A DNA stretch of 64,000 nucleotides, from contig NZ_CABUOL010000001.1 of assembly GCF_902493215.1 (NCBI RefSeq), forward strand, positions 124,001 through 188,000, in the 5' to 3' direction. Origin of the DNA: an uncultured Mediterranea sp. (GTDB lineage Bacteria; Bacteroidota; Bacteroidia; Bacteroidales; Bacteroidaceae). Positions 50,874-60,500 of this stretch are shown in pieces (the first letter of the stretch is position 1; the number at the start of each line of letters is the position of its first letter). A program made the position numbers and the translations under genes. The notes below the pieces were generated by a model that was not told where the DNA came from, searched no databases, and saw only the letters and a list, made by a program, of their open reading frames with translations.

Positions 50874-51611
50874 ATGATAAAAAAAATACTACTTGCCACC
50901 ATGCTGCTGCTGATTGTCGTCTATCTGGCAGTGGCCGTCACCGCCTTCAACCGGAAGCCGGCCGACGCCACCTGTGCCGACGTCGAGCTGGTCATCAAAG
51001 ACACGGTGTATGCAGGCTTCATCACCCAAAAGGAAGTGCTCTCCATCCTCCGCAAGCAGAAGCTCGACCCCATCGGCCGGAAGATGGACGAGATACGCAC
51101 CCGCGAACTGGAAGAAGCCCTATCAGGCCACCCGCTCATCGACCGTGTGGAGTGCTACAAGACCCCCAGCCACAAAGTCTGCGTCGAAGTCAGCCAGCGC
51201 ATCCCCATCCTGCGGGTGATGAGCAACCGGGGCGAGAACTACTACCTCGACAATAAAGGGACCGTGATGCCACCCGACGCCAAATGCGTGGCCCACGTCC
51301 CGCTAGCCACCGGATACATAGAAAAACCGTTCGCCGTGAAGGAATTATATAAGTTTGGTGTATTTTTGCAGCAGAATCCTTTCTGGGACGCACAGATTGA
51401 GCAAATCTACGTCCTTTCGGACAAGAACGTGGAACTGGTGCCCCGCGTAGGCGACCACCTCATCTACCTCGGACGGCTGAAAGACTACGACCGCAAGCTG
51501 GAACGTCTGAAGGAATTCTACCGGAAAGCCCTCAACACCGTGGGATGGAACAAATATTCACACATCAATGTGGAATTTGACAACCAGGTCATCTGCACCA
51601 AAAGGGAATGA
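50874..51611 (+). CDS. ftsQ: FtsQ-like division protein
   Basis: A 245-residue bitopic protein. It has a membrane segment at about 4-22 (ILLATMLLLIVVYLAVAV), a POTRA-like domain (about 35-105, containing AGFITQKEVLSILRK and HPLIDRVECYKT), and the beta domain with RVGDHLIYLGRL and TVGWNKYSHINVEFDNQVIC. It recruits FtsL-like and PBP proteins. Position before ftsA supports the call. Confidence 0.92.
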   Translation: MIKKILLATMLLLIVVYLAVAVTAFNRKPADATCADVELVIKDTVYAGFITQKEVLSILRKQKLDPIGRKMDEIRTRELEEALSGHPLIDRVECYKTPSHKVCVEVSQRIPILRVMSNRGENYYLDNKGTVMPPDAKCVAHVPLATGYIEKPFAVKELYKFGVFLQQNPFWDAQIEQIYVLSDKNVELVPRVGDHLIYLGRLKDYDRKLERLKEFYRKALNTVGWNKYSHINVEFDNQVICTKRE

Positions 51612-51661
51612 ACCATTTATCAGAACAACAAGAAACGATTTTAACAAAACGATAAAGAAAT

Positions 51662-53050
51662 ATGGCAACAACAGATTTCATCGCCGCCATCGAGCTCAGT
51701 TCCTCCAAAATCTCCGGCATCGCCGGCCGAAGGAACAGCGACGGCAGCATCCAGGTACTGGCCTACACCACCGAAGAAGCAGCCTCCTTCATCCGTAAAG
51801 GAGCCATCTACAACATCGGCAAGGCCGCACAGGCGCTGACGTCCATCATCAACAAGCTGGAAGACCAGCTGAAAAGCTCCATTGCCAAAGTATACGTAGG
51901 CATCGGCGGACAATCCTTGCGTACGGTCAAGAATATCGTCAGCCGCACGCCTGAAGAAGAAGTCATCTCGCAGGAACTCATCGACAGCCTCTGCGACGAA
52001 AACCTGAACTGCCCCATCGTGGACATGAACATACTGGACGTGGCACCGCAGGAATACAAGATAGACAACAATCTGTACGCCGAGCCCGTAGGTGTCACCG
52101 GCAAATTCATTACCGGCCAGTTTCTCAACATCATGGCCCATACCTCACTCAAGAAAAACCTGGAGCTGAGCTTCGAACAGGCTAAAGTCGAAATAGCCGA
52201 CCTGCTCATTGCTCCTACCACGCTGGCACAGGCCGTCTTGACCGAAAATGAACTCCGCTCCGGATGCGCCCTCATCGACTTCGGGGCAGACACCACGACC
52301 GTCATGGTCTACAAGAACAACATCCTGCGCTACCTCAGCGTACTCCCGCTGGGCGGTAACAACATTACCCGTGACATAGCCACCCTGCAGATGGAAGACG
52401 AGGAGGCCGAGAAACTGAAACTGCAATACGGCGACGCTCTCTATAAGGAAGACGAAGAAGCCGAAGCACCTGCCGCCTGCACCACTGAAGACGGCCGCAC
52501 CATTCTGTTGGGCGAACTGAACGAAATCATCGGTGCACGAACGGAAGAGATTGTGGCCAACGTATGGAACCAACTCCAACTCTCGGGATACGAAGACCGG
52601 CTGCTGGGCGGGCTCGTTCTTACAGGAGGTGCCTCGCAACTGAGAAACCTGGAAGGAGCTATGCTACAGGTAAGCAAACTGAAGAAAATCAGGACAGCAA
52701 CCTTCGTACAGGAAACCATCCGCGGTTACAACGAGCAAATCAAAAAGGACGGTACGCAAAACACCCTTCTGGCCCTGCTCATAGCCGGCAAAGAGAACTG
52801 CTGCCTGCAAGAAGAGCCCAAGCCAGTGCAGCCCGAAACGACCAAACCCGTGGACATGTTCAAAGATGACGAAGACCTGAAAGCCCAGGAAGAAGAAAAC
52901 CGCCGCAAACGTGAAGAGGAAGAAAAGAAGAGAAAGAAGGAAGAGGAACAACGGCGGAAGAAGGAAGAGAACAAGAAGAAAAAGTCAAGCTGGTGGAGGA
53001 AGACGTTGGACGACCTCTCGGGCGAACTGTTCGACGATGACAAAATGTAA
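51662..53050 (+). CDS. ftsA: FtsA
   Basis: A 462-residue actin-fold protein: AAIELSSSKISGIAG, ALIDFGADTTTVMVY (phosphate loop), LVLTGGASQLRNLEG. The C-terminus is a long Lys/Glu-rich helix (about 398-445) ending with KSSWWRKTLDDL, a likely membrane-targeting amphipathic part. FtsA tethers FtsZ to the membrane. Confidence 0.96.
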   Translation: MATTDFIAAIELSSSKISGIAGRRNSDGSIQVLAYTTEEAASFIRKGAIYNIGKAAQALTSIINKLEDQLKSSIAKVYVGIGGQSLRTVKNIVSRTPEEEVISQELIDSLCDENLNCPIVDMNILDVAPQEYKIDNNLYAEPVGVTGKFITGQFLNIMAHTSLKKNLELSFEQAKVEIADLLIAPTTLAQAVLTENELRSGCALIDFGADTTTVMVYKNNILRYLSVLPLGGNNITRDIATLQMEDEEAEKLKLQYGDALYKEDEEAEAPAACTTEDGRTILLGELNEIIGARTEEIVANVWNQLQLSGYEDRLLGGLVLTGGASQLRNLEGAMLQVSKLKKIRTATFVQETIRGYNEQIKKDGTQNTLLALLIAGKENCCLQEEPKPVQPETTKPVDMFKDDEDLKAQEEENRRKREEEEKKRKKEEEQRRKKEENKKKKSSWWRKTLDDLSGELFDDDKM

Positions 53051-53071
53051 TCACTAAAAAAGCAAGATAAT

Positions 53072-54385
53072 ATGGACGATATAATCAAAGATTTCGGTTT
53101 CGCTACCGACTCTCCGAAAATCATCAAAGTCATCGGTGTAGGCGGTGGAGGCGGTAACGCTGTCAACCACATGTATCGTGAAGGTATTCACGATGTAGCG
53201 TTCGTGGTGTGTAACACCGACCGTAAGGCCCTCGAAGAATCACCCGTCCCTGTGAAACTCCAGTTGGGGCACGAAGGACTGGGAGCCGGCAACCGTCCGA
53301 ACAAGGCAAAGGAAGCCACCGAAGAAAGCATCGAGGAAGTGAAAGATATGTTGAACGACGGAACCAAGATGGTATTCATCACCGCCGGTATGGGTGGAGG
53401 TACAGGTACCGGAGCCGCACCTACCATTGCCCGTATCGCCAAGGAAATGGACATCCTGACCGTGGGCATTGTCACCATCCCCTTCCGCTGGGAAGGTGAC
53501 AAGAAAATCGACCAGGCCCTGGACGGTGTGGAAGAAATCAGCCGCCACGTCGATGCCCTGCTCGTCATCAACAACGAACGCCTCGGCGAAATCTATCCCG
53601 ACCTCTCCGTGACCAGTGCCTTTGCCAAGGCCAACGACACACTGCTCATCGCCGCCAAGAGTATTGCGGAAATCATCACCATGCGAGGCATCATCAACCT
53701 CGACTTCAACGATGTGAAGACCGTAATGAAAGATGGCGGTGTGGCCATCATGAGTACCGGCTACGGCGAAGGAGAAAACCGTGTGAGTGAAGCTATCAAG
53801 AACGCCCAGCACTCGCCGCTGCTCAACAACAACGACATCTTCAACTCGAAGAAGGTGCTTCTCAACATCTCCTACAGCCCCGACCACGAGCTGATGATGA
53901 GCGAAATGGACGAAATCAAGGACTTCATGAACCGCTTCAACCGGGACTTCGAAACCAAGTTCGGCATGGTGGAAGACAAGGAATTGGGCGAGCGGGTAAA
54001 AATCACACTCCTCGCTACCGGTTTCGGCATCCAGGATATCCACATGCAGGAGATGGATGCCCGCCTGAGCCAGCGCAGTGCCGAAGAACAGCAGCGTCTG
54101 GCCGAACTGGAGGAAGAGGAAGAACAACGCCGTACACGCCGCGAAACCTATTACGGCAAGGATGCCAACAACCGTACGCAACGCACCCGCCGTCGGCACA
54201 TTTACATCTTCAGCCCCGAAGATCTGGACAACGCTGAGGTCGTGGCCATGGTCGAGAATTCGCCGACCTACCTGCGCGACAAGACTACACTGAACGCCAT
54301 CAAGGCTAAAGCAGAGGAACAAAGTCTGCAGGCTACGCAAGAAGCCGGAGGAGCGGAAGACGGCGGTATCATCAGTTTTGTATAA
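53072..54385 (+). CDS. ftsZ: FtsZ
   Basis: A 437-residue tubulin homologue. The GTP-binding loop G108-G-G-T-G-T-G114 lies in AGMGGGTGTGAAPTIA, and the T7 region near NLDFNDVKTVM. The C-terminal linker is Glu/Arg-rich (EEQQRLAELEEEEEQRRTRR), followed by a Bacteroidota-type tail (IYIFSPEDLDNAEVVAMVEN). It forms the division ring. It starts 21 bp after ftsA. Confidence 0.98.
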   Translation: MDDIIKDFGFATDSPKIIKVIGVGGGGGNAVNHMYREGIHDVAFVVCNTDRKALEESPVPVKLQLGHEGLGAGNRPNKAKEATEESIEEVKDMLNDGTKMVFITAGMGGGTGTGAAPTIARIAKEMDILTVGIVTIPFRWEGDKKIDQALDGVEEISRHVDALLVINNERLGEIYPDLSVTSAFAKANDTLLIAAKSIAEIITMRGIINLDFNDVKTVMKDGGVAIMSTGYGEGENRVSEAIKNAQHSPLLNNNDIFNSKKVLLNISYSPDHELMMSEMDEIKDFMNRFNRDFETKFGMVEDKELGERVKITLLATGFGIQDIHMQEMDARLSQRSAEEQQRLAELEEEEEQRRTRRETYYGKDANNRTQRTRRRHIYIFSPEDLDNAEVVAMVENSPTYLRDKTTLNAIKAKAEEQSLQATQEAGGAEDGGIISFV

Positions 54386-54418
54386 AATCAGATTATTAAC
54401 CAACAACATACATTCATT

Positions 54419-54868
54419 ATGGATTTATTTGACAAAGTCAGTGAAGACATTAAAACAGCCATGAAGGCCAAAGACAAAGTGGCCCTCGATACATTGAGAA
54501 ATATCAAGAAAGTGTTCCTCGAAGCCAAGACCGCTCCCGGAGCCAACGATACCCTGACCGACGATGCAGCCCTGAAAATCATTCAGAAGCTGGTGAAACA
54601 AGGTAAGGATGCTGCTGAAATCTATGTACAGCAGGGACGCCAGGACCTGGCCGACGGCGAACTGGCACAGGTAAAAGTGATGGAGACCTACCTGCCCAAA
54701 CAGATGAGCCCCGAAGAACTGGAAGCAGCCCTGAAGGAAATCATCGCCGAAGTGGGTGCCACCAGCGGCAAGGATATGGGTAAGGTAATGGGAGTAGCCA
54801 GCAAGAAGTTGGCCGGATTGGCCGAAGGACGTGCCATCTCTGCAAAAGTCAAGGAACTGCTGGGATAA
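54419..54868 (+). CDS. GatB/YqeY domain protein
   Basis: A 149-residue YqeY-like helical protein (MDLFDKVSEDIKTAMKAKDKVALDTL, LVKQGKDAAEIYVQQGRQDLAD). The domain resembles the tRNA-binding tail of GatB; its role is not well known. It follows ftsZ by 33 bp and is closed by a strong terminator. Confidence 0.92.
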   Translation: MDLFDKVSEDIKTAMKAKDKVALDTLRNIKKVFLEAKTAPGANDTLTDDAALKIIQKLVKQGKDAAEIYVQQGRQDLADGELAQVKVMETYLPKQMSPEELEAALKEIIAEVGATSGKDMGKVMGVASKKLAGLAEGRAISAKVKELLG

Positions 54869-54892
54869 TTTCCTAACCGGAATAATTCTATT

Positions 54893-54948
54893 AAAAAGTG
54901 TGACTGGTCAAGAAAGGGATTCCCCTTCCCGACCAGTCACACTTTTTT
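54893..54948 (+). terminator. Bidirectional intrinsic terminator after the dcw/yqeY operon
   Basis: AAAAAGTGTGACTGGTC (54893-54909) pairs perfectly with GACCAGTCACACTTTTT (54931-54947), a 17-bp stem with T and A tracts at both ends. It ends the long division operon. Confidence 0.92.
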
Positions 54949-54993
54949 CATGAGAACAGACACACTCCTCAACGTCAAAAACCACCTTTTCGT

Positions 54994-55025
54994 TTTGTAC
55001 TTCACGCAGTTTCCACTATCTTTGT
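54994..55025 (+). promoter_or_regulatory. pepD promoter
   Basis: TTTG (54994-54997), 19-bp spacer and TATCTTTGT (55017-55025): a full match to the Bacteroidota consensus. The ATG at 55046 follows after a short leader. Confidence 0.8.
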
Positions 55026-55045
55026 GAAAACTAAATTCTTTTATT

Positions 55046-56503
55046 ATGAGTACAATCTTACAGCTTGCTCCACAAAACGTGTGGAAGCATTTCCATTCAC
55101 TGACCCAGATACCCCGTCCGTCGGGACATGTAGAACAGGTTACCGAATTCCTGGTGAACTTTGGCAAACAATTAGGACTGGAATCATTTGTTGACGAAGT
55201 CGGCAATGTCATCATCCGCAAGCCGGCCACTCCCGGCATGGAAAACCGTAAAGGAGTTATCCTGCAGGCCCATATGGACATGGTGCCCCAAAAGAACAAC
55301 GATACCGTACACGATTTCACCAAAGACCCCATCGAAACATACGTAGACGGTGACTGGGTAAAAGCCAAAGGTACCACACTGGGTGCCGACAACGGACTGG
55401 GCGTAGCTGCCGCCATGGCCGTACTCGAAGCCAAGGACTTGAAGCACGGGCCTCTGGAAGTACTGATCACCAAGGACGAAGAGACAGGCATGTATGGCGC
55501 TTTCGGCCTCAAGGAAGGTACCTTGAAAGGTGACATACTCCTCAACCTCGACTCTGAAGACGAAGGCGAACTTTATATCGGTTGCGCAGGTGGCATCGAC
55601 ATTACCGCCATGCTGGAATATAAGGAAGAAGCGCCTGCCGAAGGCTTCGTGGCACGCGAACTGACGTTGAAGGGGTTGCGTGGCGGACACTCAGGTCTGG
55701 AAATCAACCAGGGACGCGGCAATGCCAACAAACTGCTGGCACGCGTGGTACACGACCTGCTGGTAGAATTCGACTGCCAACTGGCCAGCTTTGAAGGCGG
55801 AAACATGCGCAACGCCATTCCCCGTGAAGCCCATGCCGTATTGCTGTTCAACCCTGAAGATATGGACGGACTGGATGAATATATCCAAGAATACGAAGCG
55901 CAAATCAATGCCGAATATACCACTATCGAAAGCAACGTCAGCCTGAAGATAGAAGATACTGAGATGCCGGCAGCCGTGGTTCCTGAAGAAATCCAGGACA
56001 ATATGATCAACGTACTGATGGCTTGTCAGGATGGCGTCATGCGCATGATACCGACCGTCCCCGATACGGTAGAGACTTCTTCCAACCTGGCTATTGTCAT
56101 CATCGCCGGCGGAAAGGCAGAAGTACGTATTCTGGCCCGAAGCTCTTGCGACACCATGAAAGACTTCCTGGCCGACAGCCTCGCCGCCTGCTTCTCTATG
56201 GCAGGCATGAAAGTTGAATTCAGCGGAGCATACTCCGGCTGGCAGCCCAATGTCAATTCACCCATTCTTCAGGCCATGAAGCAGTCATACAAAGAACAGT
56301 TCGGTACCGAACCGGCAGTAAAGGTAATCCATGCAGGATTGGAATGCGGCATCATCGGCGCTACCTACAAGAACCTCGACATGATTTCCTTCGGGCCGAC
56401 TTTGCGCTCGCCCCACTCGCCTGACGAGCGTGCCTACATCCCCACGGTAGCCAAATTCTATGACTTCCTGGTAGCTACACTGGAAAAGACGCCGACCAAG
56501 TAA
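55046..56503 (+). CDS. pepD: Cytosolic non-specific dipeptidase (M20, aminoacyl-histidine dipeptidase)
   Basis: A 485-residue M20C peptidase. Metal-site segments are LQAHMDMVPQ, GADNGLGVAAAMA, ITKDEETGMYGAFG and LNLDSEDEGE. The usual lid domain and the late His-containing VIHAGLECGIIG are present. It cleaves dipeptides in the cytoplasm. Single-gene transcription unit with promoter and terminator. Confidence 0.95.
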   Translation: MSTILQLAPQNVWKHFHSLTQIPRPSGHVEQVTEFLVNFGKQLGLESFVDEVGNVIIRKPATPGMENRKGVILQAHMDMVPQKNNDTVHDFTKDPIETYVDGDWVKAKGTTLGADNGLGVAAAMAVLEAKDLKHGPLEVLITKDEETGMYGAFGLKEGTLKGDILLNLDSEDEGELYIGCAGGIDITAMLEYKEEAPAEGFVARELTLKGLRGGHSGLEINQGRGNANKLLARVVHDLLVEFDCQLASFEGGNMRNAIPREAHAVLLFNPEDMDGLDEYIQEYEAQINAEYTTIESNVSLKIEDTEMPAAVVPEEIQDNMINVLMACQDGVMRMIPTVPDTVETSSNLAIVIIAGGKAEVRILARSSCDTMKDFLADSLAACFSMAGMKVEFSGAYSGWQPNVNSPILQAMKQSYKEQFGTEPAVKVIHAGLECGIIGATYKNLDMISFGPTLRSPHSPDERAYIPTVAKFYDFLVATLEKTPTK

Positions 56504-56530
56504 CAAGATTCGGCCAATGTGACAAGAGAC

Positions 56531-56565
56531 AAGAGCTGTACCTGCGGGTATGGCTCTTTCTTTTT
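56531..56565 (+). terminator. Intrinsic terminator of pepD
   Basis: AAGAGCTGTACC (56531-56542) pairs with GGTATGGCTCTT (56547-56558) across a 4-nt loop, with two wobble pairs, followed by a T-rich tract (TTTCTTTTTC). Confidence 0.8.
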
Positions 56566-56700
56566 CTGCCAATCTGTCTGCAGACGAACGGGAATGACGG
56601 TTTGACAGTCCTTTTACGCAGTTTTGTCATGTACAAACTTCGGAAGAATTGACCCAAATCAAGAAATATGTTATACAACATGTTTTTCTTCCATCCAACA

Positions 56701-56732
56701 CTTGACGATATCTAAAAAGGCACTACTTTTGT
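56701..56732 (+). promoter_or_regulatory. Promoter of the two-sORF unit
   Basis: CTTG (56701-56704), 19-bp spacer and TACTTTTGT (56724-56732) match TTTG-N19-TAnnTTTG with one mismatch. Predicted transcription start near 56739, about 70 bp before the first small ORF. Confidence 0.65.
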
Positions 56733-56808
56733 GTTGTAAAACATGAAATCAATAAGATTTCGGTAAGTTTTCAATAGGATAACAAGATTGTTTTAGGAGG
56801 ACACAAAA

Positions 56809-56883
56809 ATGAAAATGTTAAAGAAAATCTTCAAGAACGTCGGTAAAGCCGACAAGAACATCTGGGGTTATGTAATGCTCTAA
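56809..56883 (+). CDS. 24-residue cationic peptide (sORF 1)
   Basis: MKMLKKIFKNVGKADKNIWG begins a 24-residue peptide ending YVML. It is basic and amphipathic, like short helical membrane-active peptides. A strong AGGAGG lies 9 bp before the ATG, which is rare in this organism and argues that the frame is translated. It lies between a good promoter and a good terminator. Antimicrobial, toxin, leader-peptide or signalling roles are all possible; none is shown. I recognise no family. Confidence 0.55.
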   Translation: MKMLKKIFKNVGKADKNIWGYVML

Positions 56884-56965
56884 GCATTCATAAATCCCCA
56901 TTTGTCAAGTGGTAGAAATTAAATCAATGTTTTCAGGTAACACAAAAAAAGAAAGGGAATGAATT

Positions 56966-57055
56966 ATGAAAAAATTGTTTGCATATCTGATAAATGCTTT
57001 GGCCATTATGGGCGAAAGCGAAATGCGCTCCCTGGGATATGGAAGTGAAAGATAA
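56966..57055 (+). CDS. 29-residue peptide (sORF 2)
   Basis: MKKLFAYLINALAIMGESEM begins a 29-residue peptide whose tail is RSLGYGSER. It has a basic start, a short hydrophobic helix and a polar tail. The ATG is preceded by GAAAGGGAATG, a fair ribosome site. It follows sORF 1 by 82 bp in the same transcript. No family is recognised; translation is plausible but unproven. Confidence 0.5.
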   Translation: MKKLFAYLINALAIMGESEMRSLGYGSER

Positions 57056-57109
57056 TAAAGTTAAGAAAGACAATAAAGCACATGCATTGATTTAAAGCAA
57101 ATAAAATGA

Positions 57110-57144
57110 AACGGAGGTATATGCAGAATATGCCTCCGTTTTTT
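57110..57144 (+). terminator. Intrinsic terminator of the two-sORF unit
   Basis: AACGGAGGTATAT (57110-57122) pairs with ATATGCCTCCGTT (57128-57140), with one wobble pair, followed by six T. A textbook intrinsic terminator ending a transcript of about 400 nt. Confidence 0.9.
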
Positions 57145-57201
57145 GTTGCAACTCCCAACTATCTCCCATTCCGGTCTTCTCTTCCCTCAAGGCCTCAAAA
57201 C

Positions 57202-57306
57202 AGTTTCATGCTATGAAACCGGTAGTTTCATTCAATGAAACCAGTGGTTTCGTTCAATGAAACCGATGGTTTCAAAAAATGAAGCAGGTTTGAAACCAAA
57301 AGTTTC
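57202..57306. repeat. 22-bp-period palindrome array, GTTTCAT-ATGAAAC type
   Basis: Palindromes of the form GTTTCATTCAATGAAAC are centred at 57211, 57233, 57255 and 57277. A fifth, with half-sites inverted (GAAACCAAAAGTTTC), is centred at 57299. The step is exactly 22 bp. The rest of the gap up to 57501 shows no recognisable gene. Confidence 0.9.
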
Positions 57307-57501
57307 GTTGCCGCGACAACCTTTGAAACTTTTTCTATCCGCCAGTTCTGCGGGAACACATGCGCTGTTTTCATTCTGCCAACATGCCTTTTTCAATTCC
57401 GTTTTACACTATTTTCAGTTAAATAATATGGTTATTTAAACTTTAATCGCTTACTTTGTTCTAATAGAGTATAGAGTAAAAACGCTAAAAGCCAAACGAC
57501 T

Positions 57502-60500
57502 ATGAAACGAATGTTTTATACAGGGTGGATGCTTGCCCTCTGTTTCTTCCTGTCAGGATGGAACAACATGCAGGCACAAACGTATGAGAAATTGTGGAAA
57601 CAGGTAGAGCAGGCACAGCAGAAAAGTCTGCCGCAAACCGTTGTGAAGCTGACCGAAGATATCTGCCGGAAAGCCTTGGACGAAAAAAACTCGCCACAAT
57701 TGCTGAAAGCCTACCTCTGCCGGGCCGCCTTTCAGGAGCGCCTGACGCCCGACAGCCTCTATGCACGCCTGAACGAAATGGAACGATGGGTAACAACCGA
57801 AACCGATGAAACGGACCGCGCCATCCTGCATTCGTTACTGGCAAGCGAATATGCGGATTATTGGCAAAGCCGGCGCTACACCATTGCCGCACGGACGGAC
57901 CTGGTTACGGACGACCAACCGGCCGACATCCGCGAATGGACACCCCGCCAGTTTGTGGAAAAGGTGGAAACACACGCCACAGCCTCAACCCGCCAAGTGA
58001 CTTTGCTCACCCGAACCTCGACAGACACCTACCGGCCTTTTGTGGAGCAGGGCGAACAGAGTGCTTACTACAGCCACGACCTCTATCACCTGCTTGTACG
58101 GAGAGCCATCAACGCCCTGCAATCCATGTCGGGCGCCGGTGCAGACTCATTGATAGAAGCACGCACCGAAAGCCTTTATCAGCAAACCATACAAACCTAT
58201 GCCGACCGCTCCGACGGAGCGGATGCCTGCCTGCTGGCAACGCTCGATTATTGGGAGTGGAAGAATGGCAACAGACACTCCACGCAGGATGACACCGCCT
58301 ACCTGCAGGCGCTCGATGACCTGATGGCCCGTTATGCCGACCGCCCCTTGTGCGCCGAAGTCTATCTGCGCAAGGCACAATGGATGAGCCGCGGCGGTGA
58401 AGGGCACAGTGTGGGCGAAGCCATCCGTCTGTGCGATGAAGCCATCCGCCGCTATGCCTCCTACGACCGCATCGGGCAGGTGAAGCAACTCCGTGCCGAG
58501 CTCCTGCGGCCGCAGATATCCCTGTCCGGAGAACGAATCGGTTACCCGGGTGATACTCTGGCACTACAGGTACATTACCGCACAATGGATGCTCCCGTCA
58601 TCCTTAATCTTTATGCCACCAACCTGAAGGCATACCCTTATCAGACTGATTGCAACAATGCAAAGGAATTCCGCCGCCTGTCACCGCGCCGTGTCTATTC
58701 CCAGAAACATACCTTGACGCCGATACCCCATGCGGATAAGACCGAAGCAGACCTGCCTTACCTGCCCAGCGACACAACGTTGGCGCTGCCCATTCCCCAA
58801 ACGGCCGGTGTCTATGTCGTAGAAATCGTTCCTCAAGGCAAAAACGGACGTACCAGCCGCTGCTTCCTGCCCGTAAGCCGCCTGCGGGCTCTGACGCTTG
58901 ACCTGGGTGGCGGGCAAATGGAAGTGACTACACTCGACGGCCGAAGCGGGCATGCCGAAGCGGGTGTCCGCGTCTGCTTCTATTCGTCCAGAAACGAAGA
59001 GAGCCGCCGCCTGCTGAAGGAAGTCGTGACCGACGAACAGGGGAAAGCCCTTGTGACGCTTGAGAAGTATGACTATAACACCTGCTACACTCTCAGCAAA
59101 GAAGCAGATACGGCATTGCCTACTACAGATTTGTACCTGAACCGTTCGTCTCAACCCTCAGCCAATCATCACTACGAGCTTTCACTCCTCACCGACCGAA
59201 GCATCTATCGCCCTGGTCAGACCGTTTACCTGAAAGGGGTTGTCTATAATAAAGGAAAAAACAGTGCTCAAGTGGCAGAGGGCGAATGGGTAAACCTGGA
59301 GCTGCTCGATGCCAACCTCAAACAGATAGCCACCCGACGTGTGCAAACCAACGAGTTCGGCTCCTTTACCGCCGACTTTGCTCTGCCTTCCGCTTGCCTG
59401 AACGGCCAGTTTATGGTACGTGTTCAGGAAAAGCATATATCGGGTGCCGCCCGCTTCCAGGTGGAAGAATACAAGCGACCGACGTTCGAAATCACCTTCC
59501 AGCCTGTCACCGTTCCCTATTGTCTGGGCGAGACGGTAACACTTCGTGGCGAAGTGAAGGCTTTCAGCGGGGCTTCTGTTCAGGAAATGCCGCTGGCCTG
59601 GAGCGTGAAGCGCTACAACCGCCTGCGTGGCTATCTGAATACAGACAAAATGCTGAAGGCCGACACAGTGCGTCTTGACGCGCAAGGCCGATTTGCCATC
59701 GACATCCGGTTGGAAGGCGAAATGGAAAAGGCTCTTCAGCCCTGGCAAGTCAGACAAGGTTATAGCTTCGAAGTGGAAGCAACCGTAACCGACGAGGCGG
59801 GCGAAACACAAACGGCTTCCTATACTCTTTCGGCCGGTTCGCAGGCATTCAACCTAAACCCATCCATCCCCGTGCAAGTGTGCAAGGAAGACACGCTTCA
59901 ATGGATGATTCATGCCTCCAATCCCCAAATGTCACCCCTCACACTGACCGCCGACTGGCGCATCGACCCCGAAACAGAGAAAGGCGAACTGGTGGCCAAA
60001 AATGCCCAACCCACTCTGAACGGCCGATGCCTTACCGGCAAGAAGAACCCTTCAGCCATGTGGCAGAATGTACCTTCAGGCCGTTATCGCCTGACGGCAT
60101 GGGCTACCGACTCGTTGGGGCATCGGGTGGAGAGCACCGCCTCGTTCATTCTTTTCTCGAAAGAAGACCGTCGTCTGCCTGTCCACGCTCCTCTCTTCTT
60201 CCACGAACGGAAGATGGAGGTGGCTGCTGGTGAAAAGGCCTCCTTCTGTCTGGGTACTTCGTTCAAGGACGCTTGGGTATGGATGGATGTCTTTACAGGT
60301 GGCAAGCGCGTGGAGAGCCGCCTGTTGCAACTCTCTGACACCCTGATGTGCGTCGAGATGCCTTACCTGGACAGTTACGACGAAAGCGTTACGCTCCTGT
60401 TCAACACCCTGAAGGAAGGCGAGCTGTATAGCCAAACCGCTTTCTTGAAGCGTGCCCAGCCCAACCGCACCTTGCAGATGAAGTGGGAAGTCTTCCGCGA

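Noticed and set aside
26196..57306. CRISPR arrays
   Set aside because: The 22- and 23-bp palindrome series have no unique 30-bp spacers, no constant repeat and no cas genes nearby.
57257..57439. 60-codon frame over the GTTTCAT array
   Set aside because: It is produced by the repeats and has no initiation signal.
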